Program-made: the position numbers and the translations under genes
Notes under the pieces: model-generated
Seen by the model: only the letters and a program-made list of their open reading frames with translations
Databases searched by the model: none
What the model was told of the DNA's origin: nothing
Shown: positions 43,209 through 53,629 of the stretch, piece after piece
Layout: each line of letters begins with the position of its first letter
Position numbering within the stretch: the first letter of the stretch is position 1
Assembly: GCA_947503885.1 (NCBI GenBank)
Contig: CANNFD010000001.1
Span: 186,001-250,000, forward strand
Direction of reading: 5' to 3'
Length of the DNA: 64,000 bases
DNA from: an uncultured Olleya sp.
GTDB taxonomy: Bacteria > Bacteroidota > Bacteroidia > Flavobacteriales > Flavobacteriaceae

Positions 43209-43724
43209 TTATAAATAACGCTCTTTAACAACGTTAATATGATGCTTTTCATGCCCTATAACTAAAAAACCTAGCGCCCTTACAGAAACTTCTCCTGACC
43301 CAGCAACACCTTTGTTTAACAAACTACCTTCAGTAAAACTTTTAAACAAAGTTATAGTCGCTTTTCTTACACTTGAATATTCTTCTAATAAATCATCAAT
43401 CGTTCTATCATTTGCATTAGACCAATCCACATAGTCATTCTCATCAAAACCAGCCAAAACAGTCTTATCATTCCTAGAAAACCTAAGCGCCCTGTAACAA
43501 AATACACGCTCACAATCAATTAAATGACTAATAACCTCTTTAATTGTCCATTTTCCTTCGGCATATCTATAATTAAGCTTATCCAAAGATATAGATTGGA
43601 AAAAATTTAATGCAGCTTCAGCACTTACTTGTAAACCTGGAAGCAACTCAAGACCTTTAGCATGGTCGATATACCCTTTAAAATAAGGCAAATATTCGTT
43701 ATTATTTAAATCTGAAGTTGTCAT
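43209..43724 (-). CDS. DinB-family protein
   Basis: A 171-residue four-helix-bundle metalloprotein of the DinB/YfiT superfamily. The conserved metal-ligand His residues appear in KEVISHLIDCERVF and in GHEKHHINVVKERYL near the C-terminus. The superfamily includes thiol-dependent S-transferases and damage-inducible proteins; the actual substrate is unknown. It is convergent with the acidic hypothetical gene. Confidence 0.85.
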   Translation of the reverse strand: MTTSDLNNNEYLPYFKGYIDHAKGLELLPGLQVSAEAALNFFQSISLDKLNYRYAEGKWTIKEVISHLIDCERVFCYRALRFSRNDKTVLAGFDENDYVDWSNANDRTIDDLLEEYSSVRKATITLFKSFTEGSLLNKGVAGSGEVSVRALGFLVIGHEKHHINVVKERYL

Positions 43725-43752
43725 TTTATTTTATTTATATTAATTAAACAAA

Positions 43753-43779
43753 AAAACGCTTCAAAAAATGAAGCGTTTT
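43753..43779 (-). terminator. Intrinsic terminator of the Lrp-type gene
   Basis: AAAACGCTTCA pairs with TGAAGCGTTTT around a 5-nt A loop, with flanking A/T tracts, 22 nt beyond the regulator stop codon. Confidence 0.8.
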
Positions 43780-43801
43780 AATATAATTGATTTATTACGA
43801 T

Positions 43802-44281
43802 TTACAACTCGTTAAAAATACTGTGCATTAAACGCTTTTTATCGTTAATACTTTCTTCTAACGATATCATAGTTTCTGTTCTGTAAACCCCTTCAATATC
43901 ATCTAACATAAAGATAACATCCTTTGCATGCTCTGTATTACGCGCTCTAATCTTACAAAAGATATTAAACTTACCAGTAGTCACGTGAGCAACGGTAACA
44001 AAAGGAATTTCGTTAATACGCTCTAAAACAAATGATGTTTTAGATGTGTTTTGAAGAAAAACACCAACATAAGCTATAAAAGAATAGCCTAACTTTCTGT
44101 AATCTAATGTTAAAGAAGACCCTTTAATAATTCCAGCATCTTCCATTTTTTTTACTCTTACATGAACTGTTCCTGCAGAAATTAATAATTTTTTTGCAAT
44201 ATCTGTAAAAGGAACCCTTGTGTTCTCAATCAACATATCAAGAATTTGATGATCAATTTCATCTAATTTAAACTTCGCCAT
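43802..44281 (-). CDS. Lrp/AsnC-family transcriptional regulator
   Basis: A 159-residue regulator with an N-terminal winged HTH (LDEIDHQILDMLIENTRVPFTDIAKKL, then SAGTVHVRVKKMEDAGIIKG) and a C-terminal RAM/AsnC ligand-binding domain (YVGVFLQNTSKTSFVLERI, TGKFNIFCKIRARNTEHAK). Lrp-type regulators form octamers that respond to amino acids. The nearest candidate targets are the M14 peptidase upstream, or amino-acid genes elsewhere such as ald; this is inference. Confidence 0.92.
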   Translation of the reverse strand: MAKFKLDEIDHQILDMLIENTRVPFTDIAKKLLISAGTVHVRVKKMEDAGIIKGSSLTLDYRKLGYSFIAYVGVFLQNTSKTSFVLERINEIPFVTVAHVTTGKFNIFCKIRARNTEHAKDVIFMLDDIEGVYRTETMISLEESINDKKRLMHSIFNEL

Positions 44282-44354
44282 TTTATGATTTTATTATATA
44301 ATATGCAAAATTAAAACATTTTCAATAATTTTTATGTGTTAAACACAGAATTTT

Positions 44355-45491
44355 TTAAAGATTTAATGATATTTTCACATTATCTATTTTTACGAAATCG
44401 ATTGCGCTTCCAATTGTAAGTGATTGATTATTTGTAGTAAAAACCTTATCTTCCTTAGCATCAATCTCTTTATGGCCATAAAAACCTGACAAATCTCCTG
44501 TCATAGCCACTTTAGGAACAAATATTACGTTATCATCAACTAGTACCTCTTCATAATTAAAACCTACATCTAACACCTGGTTAGAAAACTCAGCATTTCT
44601 AATAATTATATCATAGAATAGTTTTCCGTTTTCAGGTATTGTAAAATAAGCTTCATAGTCATCACCAGACACATTATTCTTTGCAATATAATCTAGCGCT
44701 ATCACAAGCGACTTATAAACAAACCCTCTAACCTTCTCTCTATTATAGTCATTTGCATAATGACCAGCCTCAAATAAGACCGTAGGCGTATTTAAAGACT
44801 GAAAAGTATCTCCAACACAGTTAAGATTAAAACCGTCATCATATCTACCTATTTGATTACACAAGTCTGACTGCATCCCTATATTGATAGCATTTATCAA
44901 CTCCATTGCTTGTTTTCGGGTCTTGGTAACACTTCGCTCTTTATCTTGAGAAGGCGATAAAAACGATAAAGTAGCAGTATTATTAGTGTCTGCAACACTA
45001 TACATTGTACGCTGCCCATGTAAATTAAAACAAAAATTAGGCTTAAAATGGTCATAACACTGCCTTAAAGCTACACTTTCTGGTTGCGACAAATCTTGTG
45101 CATCCCTATTTAAATCGACCTTATTTGCATTTAGTCTGGTGTAAGCTTTAGCTCCGTCAGGGTTTAACATCGGAATAACCTTGATCGTACAAGCAGCTAA
45201 AACTTCAGAAAGCTGATTGGCTCTAAAAGTGTTTAACACATCAAAAATAGCCTTTGTAGTCGTAGACTCATTTCCATGCATTTGTGACCACATTAATATT
45301 TTAATAGGACCAGACCCAACTGTAATAGAAAACACATCATCACCTAATACAGAATTTCCGATTACCTCTTTTTTAAAAATTGAAGGCAACAAATGTATCA
45401 GAGGTTTAATATCAGACAACTTAATATATCGTCCAAAAAGAGAAGGCTCTTTATATGTTTTTAACAAGTCGTTTAAAGTAGTACAATCCAT
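44355..45491 (-). CDS. M14-type zinc carboxypeptidase-like protein
   Basis: A 378-residue metallopeptidase-like protein. The zinc ligands appear in WSQMHGNESTTTKA (HGNE, the M14 HxxE) and the following FCFNLHGQRTMY (His). NPDGAKAYTRLNANKVDLNRD is the Arg/Asn substrate-binding block, and VLFEAGHYANDYNRE carries the catalytic Glu. There is no signal peptide, so it is probably cytoplasmic. Its start lies 15 bases from the first of several TTACAnnTGTAA dyads, so it is a strong candidate target of the divergent XRE regulator. Confidence 0.87.
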   Translation of the reverse strand: MDCTTLNDLLKTYKEPSLFGRYIKLSDIKPLIHLLPSIFKKEVIGNSVLGDDVFSITVGSGPIKILMWSQMHGNESTTTKAIFDVLNTFRANQLSEVLAACTIKVIPMLNPDGAKAYTRLNANKVDLNRDAQDLSQPESVALRQCYDHFKPNFCFNLHGQRTMYSVADTNNTATLSFLSPSQDKERSVTKTRKQAMELINAINIGMQSDLCNQIGRYDDGFNLNCVGDTFQSLNTPTVLFEAGHYANDYNREKVRGFVYKSLVIALDYIAKNNVSGDDYEAYFTIPENGKLFYDIIIRNAEFSNQVLDVGFNYEEVLVDDNVIFVPKVAMTGDLSGFYGHKEIDAKEDKVFTTNNQSLTIGSAIDFVKIDNVKISLNL

Positions 45492-45506
45492 TGCTCTTAT
45501 TTTAGT

Positions 45507-45577
45507 TTACAAATGTAACCAAATGTTTATTTACAATTGTAACCATAAAAATTTACATTTGTAATTTACTTATGTAA
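45507..45577. promoter_or_regulatory. Operator cluster A: four TTAC-N4-GTAA dyads
   Basis: The dyads are TTACAAATGTAA (45507-45518), TTACAATTGTAA (45531-45542), TTACATTTGTAA (45553-45564) and TTACTTATGTAA (45566-45577). They lie directly above the M14 peptidase start, with spacings of 24, 22 and 13 bases. They are probable binding sites for the adjacent XRE protein. Confidence 0.75.
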
Positions 45578-45753
45578 ACATTTTAGAAGTTGTTTAATAA
45601 GTTTGTTACCTTGCTAGATATCAAAATAATAGTGATTCAAAAAACATTACATAAAATACTTGTTTTCAGTTATTTAAAGAACTTTAAATGAAGTTATAGT
45701 TTAATGTTTTTATCTGTTTAAAGCACTTAACTACTACTGTTTTGTCAACAAAT

Positions 45754-45800
45754 TTACATTTGTAACATTGTTTATCGCTTGTAATTGTTTACATTTGTAT
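45754..45800. promoter_or_regulatory. Operator cluster B: two more dyads at the XRE start
   Basis: TTACATTTGTAA (45754-45765) and TTACATTTGTAT (45789-45800). The second ends 4 bases before the XRE start codon, which suggests autoregulation. Confidence 0.72.
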
Positions 45801-45804
45801 CGTT

Positions 45805-46239
45805 ATGATAAACAACGAAGAATTTTCAAAAAGACTACAAGAAGTCATGGATTATTACGGTGAAAACGCCTCATCTTTCGCAGAAAAAATAGGTGTTCAG
45901 CGTTCTAGTATTTCGCATATATTATCTGGTAGAAATAAACCAAGTTTAGAATTTGTTTTAAAAGTTCTCTCCTCTTTTGATCAAGTAGAATTATATTGGT
46001 TGATGAATGGAAAAGGAAAATTTCCGAAATCAGATTCTAAAAATAAAATTGAAACACCTTCCCCCTCAAAAAAACCGAATGAAGATTTATTTACAAATTC
46101 AAATAATGAAGATTCTGACAATTCTAAAAATTCTGATTTATCTAAAATCATAACTCAAAATAATTCTGCTGGAAAAAAAATTGAACGTATTGTCATATTT
46201 TATACTGATGGTAGTTTTTCAAATTTTGAGAATTCGTAA
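45805..46239 (+). CDS. XRE-family HTH regulator
   Basis: A 144-residue DNA-binding protein. The N-terminal helix-turn-helix of the Cro/C1 type spans about residues 5-65 (GENASSFAEKIGVQRSSISHILSGRNKPS). A Ser/Asn/Lys-rich linker follows, with a short C-terminal segment (KKIERIVIFYTDGSFSNFENS) that may be an oligomerisation strand. Six copies of TTACAnnTGTAA lie in the 313-base gap shared with the divergent M14 peptidase gene, one of them touching its own start. It therefore probably represses itself and the peptidase. Confidence 0.9.
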   Translation: MINNEEFSKRLQEVMDYYGENASSFAEKIGVQRSSISHILSGRNKPSLEFVLKVLSSFDQVELYWLMNGKGKFPKSDSKNKIETPSPSKKPNEDLFTNSNNEDSDNSKNSDLSKIITQNNSAGKKIERIVIFYTDGSFSNFENS

Positions 46240-46255
46240 ATAGATACATAAAAAA

Positions 46256-46271
46256 ATCAAATACGCGATTT
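46256..46271 (+). repeat. Dispersed repeat ATCAAATACGCGATTT, copy 2
   Basis: Same 16 bases as 1155-1170, here between the XRE gene and the lipoprotein gene. It is the second copy of a short dispersed element. Confidence 0.6.
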
Positions 46272-46337
46272 ATAGAAAGCCTACTTTTTTAAACATTTAA
46301 ACAAACATTTCATTAATTTTGTTTTAAATATTTAGAA

Positions 46338-46712
46338 ATGAAATTAAAATTTATTTACCTATTAGTCTGTTTTTCTTTATTTAGCTGCTACAATGTAGAA
46401 CGCAATTGCAATGACTTTAAAACAGGACAATTTTATACCGAAGTTAAAGTTGGAGAAACTGTTTACAAATCTACTTTTACTAGAACTGATAATTTACAAA
46501 TAGAAAATTATAACGGTAAAATTGACAGCACCCAGGTTAGATGGGTAAATGACTGTGAGGTTATATACAAAACTATCAATCCAAAAAACATGGCAGAGCG
46601 CAAAGATGTGCATCTTAAAATTTTAACCACTACAGACTCTTCTTATACTTTTGAATATTCATATGTTGGAGAAACCAACAAACAAAAAGGTATAGCTTAC
46701 ATAAAAAAATAA
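46338..46712 (+). CDS. Small lipoprotein of unknown function
   Basis: A 124-residue lipoprotein: signal MKLKFIYLLVCFSLFSC with lipobox LFSC. The exported part is about 107 residues, beta-rich, with two further Cys residues (RNCNDFKTGQF, VNDCEVIYK) that could pair. Similar flavobacterial proteins next to parC are sometimes wrongly called DNA topoisomerase IV. It starts below a TAATTTTG promoter-like word and lies 3 bases before terC, so they are likely co-transcribed. Confidence 0.75.
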   Translation: MKLKFIYLLVCFSLFSCYNVERNCNDFKTGQFYTEVKVGETVYKSTFTRTDNLQIENYNGKIDSTQVRWVNDCEVIYKTINPKNMAERKDVHLKILTTTDSSYTFEYSYVGETNKQKGIAYIKK

Positions 46713-46715
46713 AAC

Positions 46716-47513
46716 ATGTTAGAGTTTCTTACTTCTAGTGATGCTATTTTTGCATTATTAACATTGACTTTTTTAGAAATTATTTTAGGGATAGATAACA
46801 TTGTCTTTATATCTATTGCTGCCAATAAATTACCCGAAGACCAACGCGCAAAGGTTACCAACATTGGTTTAATACTAGCAATGGTACAACGTATAATTTT
46901 ATTATTTTTTGTATCGTTTTTGGTTGGACTATCAGAACCTTTTTATAAGTTAGATCTTGATTGGATGCACTTAGAACTTAGCTGGCAAGCATTAATTTTA
47001 TTTTTTGGTGGCTTGTTTTTAATTTATAAATCTACTTCAGAAATTAGAGAGAAAGTTGAAACACCTTCACACGATGAAGATGAAGTAAAAGGAAAAGCTA
47101 TTAAGTCTCTAAAACATGCTATAGTTCAAATTTTAATTATAGATTTTATATTTTCTATTGATTCAATTTTAACTGCAGTAGGTATGACAAATGGATTGTC
47201 GGACAATCATAATTACAACTTAATATTAATGATAATTGCTGTTGTTATTTCTATTATAATAATGATTGTTTTTGCTAATAAAATTAGACTTTTTATTGAT
47301 GCTAATCCAAGTGTACAGATCTTAGGATTATCTTTTTTAATATTAATTGGTTTTATGTTAATTACAGAAGCAGGACACTTATCGCACACAACATTTTTTG
47401 GTAAAACCGTTGGCGCAATACCTAAAGGATATTTGTACTTTGCAATTGCTTTTTCGTTATTTATAGAGTTTTTAAATCAAAAGGTTGCAAAACGAAGCAA
47501 AAAGGTTAAATAG
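46716..47513 (+). CDS. TerC-family membrane protein
   Basis: A 265-residue inner-membrane protein with about seven helices. The TerC signature LTFLEIILGIDNIVFISI has the conserved acidic residue in a membrane helix, and LIIDFIFSIDSILTAVGMT repeats this pattern in the second half, as expected for the inverted-repeat fold. The family is connected with tellurite resistance and with Mn2+ export or metalation at the membrane. The ion here is not known. It follows the small lipoprotein gene by 3 bases and ends at a strong terminator. Confidence 0.9.
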   Translation: MLEFLTSSDAIFALLTLTFLEIILGIDNIVFISIAANKLPEDQRAKVTNIGLILAMVQRIILLFFVSFLVGLSEPFYKLDLDWMHLELSWQALILFFGGLFLIYKSTSEIREKVETPSHDEDEVKGKAIKSLKHAIVQILIIDFIFSIDSILTAVGMTNGLSDNHNYNLILMIIAVVISIIIMIVFANKIRLFIDANPSVQILGLSFLILIGFMLITEAGHLSHTTFFGKTVGAIPKGYLYFAIAFSLFIEFLNQKVAKRSKKVK

Positions 47514-47520
47514 AAATAAA

Positions 47521-47554
47521 AAAAAGACCATCAATTAAGATGGTCTTTTTTTTT
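47521..47554. terminator. Bidirectional intrinsic terminator
   Basis: AAAAAGACCATC pairs with GATGGTCTTTTT around AATTAA, with a long T run. It serves terC and the convergent parC. Confidence 0.88.
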
Positions 47555-47590
47555 AAATTTAAAGTAATACTAATAAAGTAATAGTTACTA

Positions 47591-50266
47591 TTAAAATAGT
47601 GTTACCTGACCTTTATCGTCTAATCCAAAATCTTTATCCTCTTCATTATTTTTAGTTGCTGAAGCATCTGATTTAGTCTTAATCGTTTCAGAAACATTTT
47701 CCTCATCTTTTACCTCTAATTCATCTGCAGGAATATCCTCTGGTGCCTCATAAGGCAAAGCATCTAATAAATTAATTGCATTAACTTTTTCTTTAGTTAA
47801 TTGATTACCTAATGCTGTTATTCCTTTAATAGAAATAAATTCTTCTAAATTAATTGCTTCATTATCCTTTCTGTCTTTACCTCTTTCTTTGGCAAAAACA
47901 ATTTCGGCTACAGGCTTCCAATCTGTAGAAACAATTTCTAACTGAGAGTTTGGATGATCTGTTATAAATAATTCTTCTTTATTTTCATTTTCAATTAAAA
48001 AACGTTTTACATAATAACGTTCCTTCTCTCCATCATAATAAATTGCAGAAATAGGTTTTTTAGGCATCCATTTTTCTAAGACTATCATATCGTCATCAAA
48101 ATGAAGTGTTACTTCTGGCGTTACTGTTTTTACAATACCTTTTTGATTAATTATTAGCAGCTTATCTTCCCCTCTAAACTCGCCAACCAACTCACCTCTA
48201 CCGTCAACATTTAAACGCTGTACAGTGTCATCGAACCAAATTTTTCGTGGTTTTAAAGTTGAGATTCCTTTTTCTTTTAACTCTACAGATTTAATAGCGT
48301 GTTTAGTAACTACGTTACCTTTAGAAGCACGACCTTTAATTAAAATATCAGCAAAATCTAAATCCCATTTTAACTTTTTAATACTTCCAACTTGACGCAA
48401 ACTAATGGACACCACCTCAGCTTCTCCATTTGGATTTGCTGAAAAATACCAAAACTTAGAGCCTTTGTTACCGTTAGTTAAATCGTATTCTTTATCTCTT
48501 GTAATAGAGGTAACTGCAAAACGCTTTACATAAGACGGACCTTTAGTCCCATCACGATAAATTAAATTATAAATAGTACGCTTGTCTTTTTTCTTGAAGA
48601 CCGCTACGTGGATAATACCTTTACCTATAAACGTTTTACTATCTACTTTAGTCACCATCATTTTTCCGTCTGCTGTAAACGCAATGATATCGTCAATATC
48701 ACTACAATCACACACATACTCGTCACGACGTAAAGAGGTCCCAATAAACCCTTCTTCTCTATTTACGTACAATTTAGTGTTTCTAATTACTACCTTGGTA
48801 GCATCTACATCTTCAAAAGCACGTAATTCTGTCTTACGCTCTCTACCTTCGCCATATTCTTTTTTAAGTCTTGTAAAATAAGCAATAGCATATTCTATTA
48901 AATTTGCTAAATGGTGTTTAACCTCAGCAATTTGAGCTTCTAAAGCATCAATTTTTTGCTGTGCTTTATCAATATCAAATTTAGAAATACGTTTAATTCG
49001 TATTTCTGTTAAACGCGTAATATCATCGACCGTTATAGCGCGTTTTAAGTGTTTAATATGTGGTTTAAGCCCTTTATCAATTGCATCAATTACACCATCC
49101 CAAGTTTCTTCCTCTTCTATATCACGATAGATTCGGTTTTCAATAAAAATACGTTCTAAACTAGCAAAATGCCACTGTTCTTCAAATTCGCCAAGCTTAA
49201 TTTCTAATTCTTGTTTTAATAACTGAACTGTATTATCTGTACTACGACGTAACATTTCTGTTACACCTACAAATAAAGGTTTGTTATTTTCAATTACACA
49301 GCCTAAAGGCGAAATAGAAGTCTCGCAAGCTGTAAATGCATACAATGCATCAATGGTTTTATCTGGAGATAATCCTGAAGGTAAATGAATCAAAATCTCT
49401 ACTGTAGCAGCAGTATTATCTTCAATCTTCTTGATTTTAATCTTTCCTTTATCGTTTGCTTTTAGTATAGAATCTATTAATGATGATGTTGTAGTCCCAA
49501 AAGGCAACTCGTTTATCACTAGCGTATTCTTATCTAACTGACTGATTTTAGCGCGACAACGTACTTTTCCACCACGTAAACCATCATTATAATCACTACA
49601 ATCTGCAATACCACCAGTTGGAAAATCTGGTAAAATTGTAAAGCGTTTACCTTGAAGGTGTTTTATTGAAGCATCTATAAGCTCGATAAAGTTATGAGGT
49701 AATATTTTAGTAGATAACCCTACAGCAATACCCTCTCCTCCTTGTGCTAACAGTAATGGAAACATTACTGGAAGGTTAGTAGGCTCCTTACGACGACCAT
49801 CATAAGATGCTTGCCATTTTGTAATTTTTGGATTATAAACAACGTCTAATCCAAATTTAGAAATCCTAGCTTCAATATATCTTGCTGCTGCTGCGCGATC
49901 GCCTGTTAGGATATTCCCCCAGTTTCCTTGGGTATCTATTAATAAATCTTTTTGACCAATTTGCACCATTGCATCTGCAATACTAGCATCCCCGTGTGGA
50001 TGGTACTGCATTGTATGTCCAACAATATTAGCTACTTTGTTATATCGTCCATCATCCAAATCCTTCATCGAGTGCATGATACGACGTTGCACAGGTTTAA
50101 AACCGTCTTCAATAGCAGGTACAGCACGCTCTAAGATTACATAAGAGGCGTAATCTAAGAACCATTCTTTATACATACCAGTTATCCTGGTAATAGTTTC
50201 TTGTGGTTCTTGGTTATCTAAGTTTTCTAAATTGTCGTTAGCTAGGTCGTCGTTGTCTTCTATCAT
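47591..50266 (-). CDS. parC: DNA topoisomerase IV subunit A
   Basis: The cleavage subunit of the type IIA enzyme that decatenates chromosomes. FKPVQRRIMHSMKDL and HPHGDASIADAMVQ lead to the catalytic Tyr in AAARYIEARIS. The tower and coiled-coil region follow, then a C-terminal beta-pinwheel-type region (about residues 490-800) and an acidic tail (DKDFGLDDKGQVTLF). Length 891 is typical for Bacteroidota ParC. It follows parE without a gap (parE stop abuts the parC start), so the two subunits are made from one mRNA. Confidence 0.93.
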   Translation of the reverse strand: MIEDNDDLANDNLENLDNQEPQETITRITGMYKEWFLDYASYVILERAVPAIEDGFKPVQRRIMHSMKDLDDGRYNKVANIVGHTMQYHPHGDASIADAMVQIGQKDLLIDTQGNWGNILTGDRAAAARYIEARISKFGLDVVYNPKITKWQASYDGRRKEPTNLPVMFPLLLAQGGEGIAVGLSTKILPHNFIELIDASIKHLQGKRFTILPDFPTGGIADCSDYNDGLRGGKVRCRAKISQLDKNTLVINELPFGTTTSSLIDSILKANDKGKIKIKKIEDNTAATVEILIHLPSGLSPDKTIDALYAFTACETSISPLGCVIENNKPLFVGVTEMLRRSTDNTVQLLKQELEIKLGEFEEQWHFASLERIFIENRIYRDIEEEETWDGVIDAIDKGLKPHIKHLKRAITVDDITRLTEIRIKRISKFDIDKAQQKIDALEAQIAEVKHHLANLIEYAIAYFTRLKKEYGEGRERKTELRAFEDVDATKVVIRNTKLYVNREEGFIGTSLRRDEYVCDCSDIDDIIAFTADGKMMVTKVDSKTFIGKGIIHVAVFKKKDKRTIYNLIYRDGTKGPSYVKRFAVTSITRDKEYDLTNGNKGSKFWYFSANPNGEAEVVSISLRQVGSIKKLKWDLDFADILIKGRASKGNVVTKHAIKSVELKEKGISTLKPRKIWFDDTVQRLNVDGRGELVGEFRGEDKLLIINQKGIVKTVTPEVTLHFDDDMIVLEKWMPKKPISAIYYDGEKERYYVKRFLIENENKEELFITDHPNSQLEIVSTDWKPVAEIVFAKERGKDRKDNEAINLEEFISIKGITALGNQLTKEKVNAINLLDALPYEAPEDIPADELEVKDEENVSETIKTKSDASATKNNEEDKDFGLDDKGQVTLF

Positions 50267-52126
50267 CTATTTATCCTCCTCTATTAAATCTAATTCCACT
50301 TTTAGATTATCAATAATAAACTCTTGTCTTGTTGGTGTGTTTTTTCCCATATAAAAAGAGAGTAACTCTTCAATAGACATATTGTCATCTAACATGATTG
50401 GGTCTAATCTAATATCTTCACCAATAAAATGCACAAATTCGTCTGGACTAATTTCACCTAAACCTTTAAATCGGGTAATTTCAGGCTTTGGTTTTAGTTT
50501 TTCAATTGCATTTCTTCGTTCTTCTTCAGAATAACAGTATATGGTTTCCTTTTTATTACGTACTCTAAACAATGGTGTCTGTAAGATATACAAATGTCCT
50601 TCCTTAATAACTTCTGGGAAAAATTGCAAAAAGAATGTAATTAACAATAGCCTAATGTGCATTCCATCTACATCGGCATCGGTAGCAATTACTACGTTAT
50701 TGTATCTTAAATCCTCAAGAGATTCTTCTATATTTAAAGCTGCTTGAAGCAGGTTAAACTCTTCATTTTCATAAACAATCTTTTTAGATAACCCATAACT
50801 GTTTAATGGTTTTCCTTTTAAACTAAAAACCGCTTGCGTATTTACATCTCTAGATTTAGTGATACTTCCTGATGCAGAATCCCCCTCTGTAATAAACAGT
50901 GTGCTTTCTAAGTTACGTTCGTTTTTAGTATCTCCAAAGTGCACACGACAATCGCGTAGTTTTTTGTTATGTAAACTTGCTTTTTTAGCTCTGTCTTTTG
51001 CTAGCTTTCTAATACCAGACAATTCTTTACGCTCGCGCTCTGCTTGCAAAATTTTACGTTGTAATTTATCCGCAGTGTCTGGATTTTTATGTAAATAATT
51101 ATCTAAATAAGTCTTTAAAAAATCTGTAATATATGTACGTACAGTAGGCAAATCGCCTCCCATGTCTGTAGAACCCAACTTTGTTTTTGTTTGACTTTCA
51201 AAAACAGGCTCCATTACTTTTATTGCAACTGCACTAACAACAGATTTACGTATATCTGATGCATCGTATTGCTTGCCAAAAAAGTCTCTAATGGTTTTTA
51301 CAATCCCTTCTCTAAAGGCATTTAAGTGTGTTCCTCCTTGTGTGGTGTTCTGTCCGTTTACAAAACTATTATACTCTTCGCTATATTGTGTTTTACTATG
51401 TGTTAGAGCAACTTCAATATCATCACCACGAAGATGGATTATAGGATAAAGCAAGTCAGACTCTGCAATCTTTTCTGCTAATAAATCTTTAAGACCGTTT
51501 TCGCTAAAATATTTTTCGCCATTAAAAACTATTGTTAAACCTGGATTAAGGTAAACGTAGTTTTTAAGCATTTTTACAATATACTCACTTCTATACTTGT
51601 AATTTTTAAATATGATTTCGTCAGGAATAAAAGAGACCTTTGTCCCTTTTCGGCGGGTAGTTTCTTCCAAAAATTCTTGATCGACTAAATTACCTTGTTC
51701 AAAATCTGCAGACGCACTTTTACCTTCTCTAGAAGATTCTACTCTAAAGTAAGACGATAATGCATTTACTGCTTTAGTACCTACTCCGTTTAATCCTACA
51801 GATTTTTTGAAGGCTTTAGAGTCGTATTTACCACCGGTATTCATCTTAGACACTACATCTACGACTTTTCCTAACGGAATACCACGTCCGTAATCACGAA
51901 CTATTACTTTGCTACCTTGTATAGAAATCTCGATAGTTTTTCCTGCGCCCATAACAAACTCGTCAATTGAGTTGTCTAAGACTTCTTTTAACAGAATATA
52001 TATACCATCATCTGGCGACGATCCATCACCAAGCTTACCAATATACATCCCTGGACGCATGCGGATATGTTCTTTCCAGTCTAGTGATCGTATATTATCT
52101 TCGGTATATTTAGTTTGTTCTGACAT
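50267..52126 (-). CDS. parE: DNA topoisomerase IV subunit B
   Basis: ATPase subunit of topoisomerase IV. I choose the ATG at 52126 ([17 protein letters not shown]) rather than the track's TTG five codons upstream. GHKL ATPase motifs: [32 protein letters not shown]. The TOPRIM domain has [21 protein letters not shown] and the metal-binding [13 protein letters not shown]. About 619 residues, typical for ParE. It is directly upstream of parC. Confidence 0.94.
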   Translation of the reverse strand: MSEQTKYTEDNIRSLDWKEHIRMRPGMYIGKLGDGSSPDDGIYILLKEVLDNSIDEFVMGAGKTIEISIQGSKVIVRDYGRGIPLGKVVDVVSKMNTGGKYDSKAFKKSVGLNGVGTKAVNALSSYFRVESSREGKSASADFEQGNLVDQEFLEETTRRKGTKVSFIPDEIIFKNYKYRSEYIVKMLKNYVYLNPGLTIVFNGEKYFSENGLKDLLAEKIAESDLLYPIIHLRGDDIEVALTHSKTQYSEEYNSFVNGQNTTQGGTHLNAFREGIVKTIRDFFGKQYDASDIRKSVVSAVAIKVMEPVFESQTKTKLGSTDMGGDLPTVRTYITDFLKTYLDNYLHKNPDTADKLQRKILQAERERKELSGIRKLAKDRAKKASLHNKKLRDCRVHFGDTKNERNLESTLFITEGDSASGSITKSRDVNTQAVFSLKGKPLNSYGLSKKIVYENEEFNLLQAALNIEESLEDLRYNNVVIATDADVDGMHIRLLLITFFLQFFPEVIKEGHLYILQTPLFRVRNKKETIYCYSEEERRNAIEKLKPKPEITRFKGLGEISPDEFVHFIGEDIRLDPIMLDDNMSIEELLSFYMGKNTPTRQEFIIDNLKVELDLIEEDK

Positions 52127-52282
52127 AAAATTTAGGTGCAATTTTGAGATACGTTGCTAATATAATATAACCCTTTAAAAAATGAAACACTGCATCGATA
52201 AAGTAATTAACAATAAGCAGTTAATCGTGTTGAGAACAGCTTTATAGTATAGAGTATAATTATATTTAATTGTAAAAATACA

Positions 52283-52318
52283 AAAATGCCATAATGATAT
52301 GATTCATTATGGCATTTT
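52283..52318 (-). terminator. Intrinsic terminator of ychF
   Basis: AAAATGCCATAATGA pairs with TCATTATGGCATTTT around a short loop, 20 nt past the ychF stop. The remainder of the parE-ychF gap shows nothing recognisable. Confidence 0.85.
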
Positions 52319-52338
52319 AAATTATTTATTAAGCAGTT

Positions 52339-53433
52339 TTAAACGTTAAATAAGAAATGCATTACATCCCCGTCTTTAACGACATAAGTTTTACCTTCTA
52401 CTCTCATTTTACCTGCCTCTTTAACTTTAGCTTCACTTCCGTATTGCACATAATCTTCATATGCTATTACTTCTGCTCTAATAAATCCTTTTTCAAAATC
52501 GGTATGTATCACACCTGCTGCTTGAGGTGCAGTGTTACCAACTTGAATTGTCCAAGCTCTAACTTCTTTTACTCCTGCTGTAAAGTAAGTTTGAAGATTT
52601 AATAATTTATATGCAGAACGAATTAATTTAGCCGAACCTGCTTCTTCTAACCCTATATCTGCAAGAAACATTTGACGCTCTTCATAATCATCTAATTCTG
52701 TTATATCTGCTTCAGTACCTACTGCAAGAACTAACACTTCAGCGTTTTCGTCTTTAACAGCTTCCCTTACTAAATCTACATATTTATTACCATTTACTGC
52801 ACTACCTTCATCTACATTACAAACGTACATTACTGGCTTATCTGTAATAAATTGTGACGGTTTTATATAGTCTTTATAATCATCTTCAGAAAACTCTAAA
52901 GCTCTAACAGATGTACCTGCTTCTAATGCTGCTTTTACTTTTAGTAATACAGCTTCTTCTGCTTGTGCTTCTTTATTACCGGTTTTTGCAGCTCTCTTAA
53001 CTTTTTCTAACTTTTTTTCAGCAGTTTCTAAATCTTTAAGCTGTAACTCCATATCGATAGTTTCTTTATCTCTTATAGGATTTACATTTCCATCAACATG
53101 CACAATGTTTTCATTATCAAAACAACGTAATACATGTAAAATAGCATCGGTCTCTCTAATATTAGCTAAAAATTGGTTTCCTAACCCCTCTCCTTTACTT
53201 GCTCCTTTTACTAAACCTGCAATATCCACAATCTCTACCGTTGCCGGCAAAACGCGTTCTGGATTTACTAATTCTTCTAATTTTTCTAATCTAGTATCTG
53301 GTACATTTACCACACCAATATTAGGTTCGATAGTACAAAACGGAAAGTTTGCACTTTGCGCTTTTGCGTTAGATAAACAATTAAATAATGTTGACTTCCC
53401 AACGTTTGGCAATCCTACTATACCTGCTTTCAT
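52339..53433 (-). CDS. ychF: Redox-regulated ATPase YchF (OLA1-type)
   Basis: Obg-like P-loop protein that prefers ATP over GTP and associates with ribosomes. G1 is [13 protein letters not shown]3 is [20 protein letters not shown], and the G4 position reads NVDE rather than NKxD, which explains the loss of GTP specificity. The C-terminal TGS-like domain ends [13 protein letters not shown]. Length 364 is standard. It is monocistronic with its own terminator. Confidence 0.96.
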   Translation of the reverse strand: MKAGIVGLPNVGKSTLFNCLSNAKAQSANFPFCTIEPNIGVVNVPDTRLEKLEELVNPERVLPATVEIVDIAGLVKGASKGEGLGNQFLANIRETDAILHVLRCFDNENIVHVDGNVNPIRDKETIDMELQLKDLETAEKKLEKVKRAAKTGNKEAQAEEAVLLKVKAALEAGTSVRALEFSEDDYKDYIKPSQFITDKPVMYVCNVDEGSAVNGNKYVDLVREAVKDENAEVLVLAVGTEADITELDDYEERQMFLADIGLEEAGSAKLIRSAYKLLNLQTYFTAGVKEVRAWTIQVGNTAPQAAGVIHTDFEKGFIRAEVIAYEDYVQYGSEAKVKEAGKMRVEGKTYVVKDGDVMHFLFNV

Positions 53434-53629
53434 TTATAAAAATTTACAATAATTTAAGGGTGCAAATATAGTACTATCTTAACAACTATATATTAGATAT
53501 CATATTTTTAATTTTTTAACATTTAACCTACAAAAACAAGAGCTTAAAAATCAAATAAAACACGAATTTGTTAACTAAAAACAATAAATACTACATATAT
53601 CACATCGCTTTGTTAAAATTTTAACATAT

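Noticed and set aside
46716-47513. TerC gene as part of a tellurite-resistance/TerD operon
   Set aside because: No TerA, TerB, TerD or TerZ-like genes are adjacent; it stands with a small lipoprotein only.
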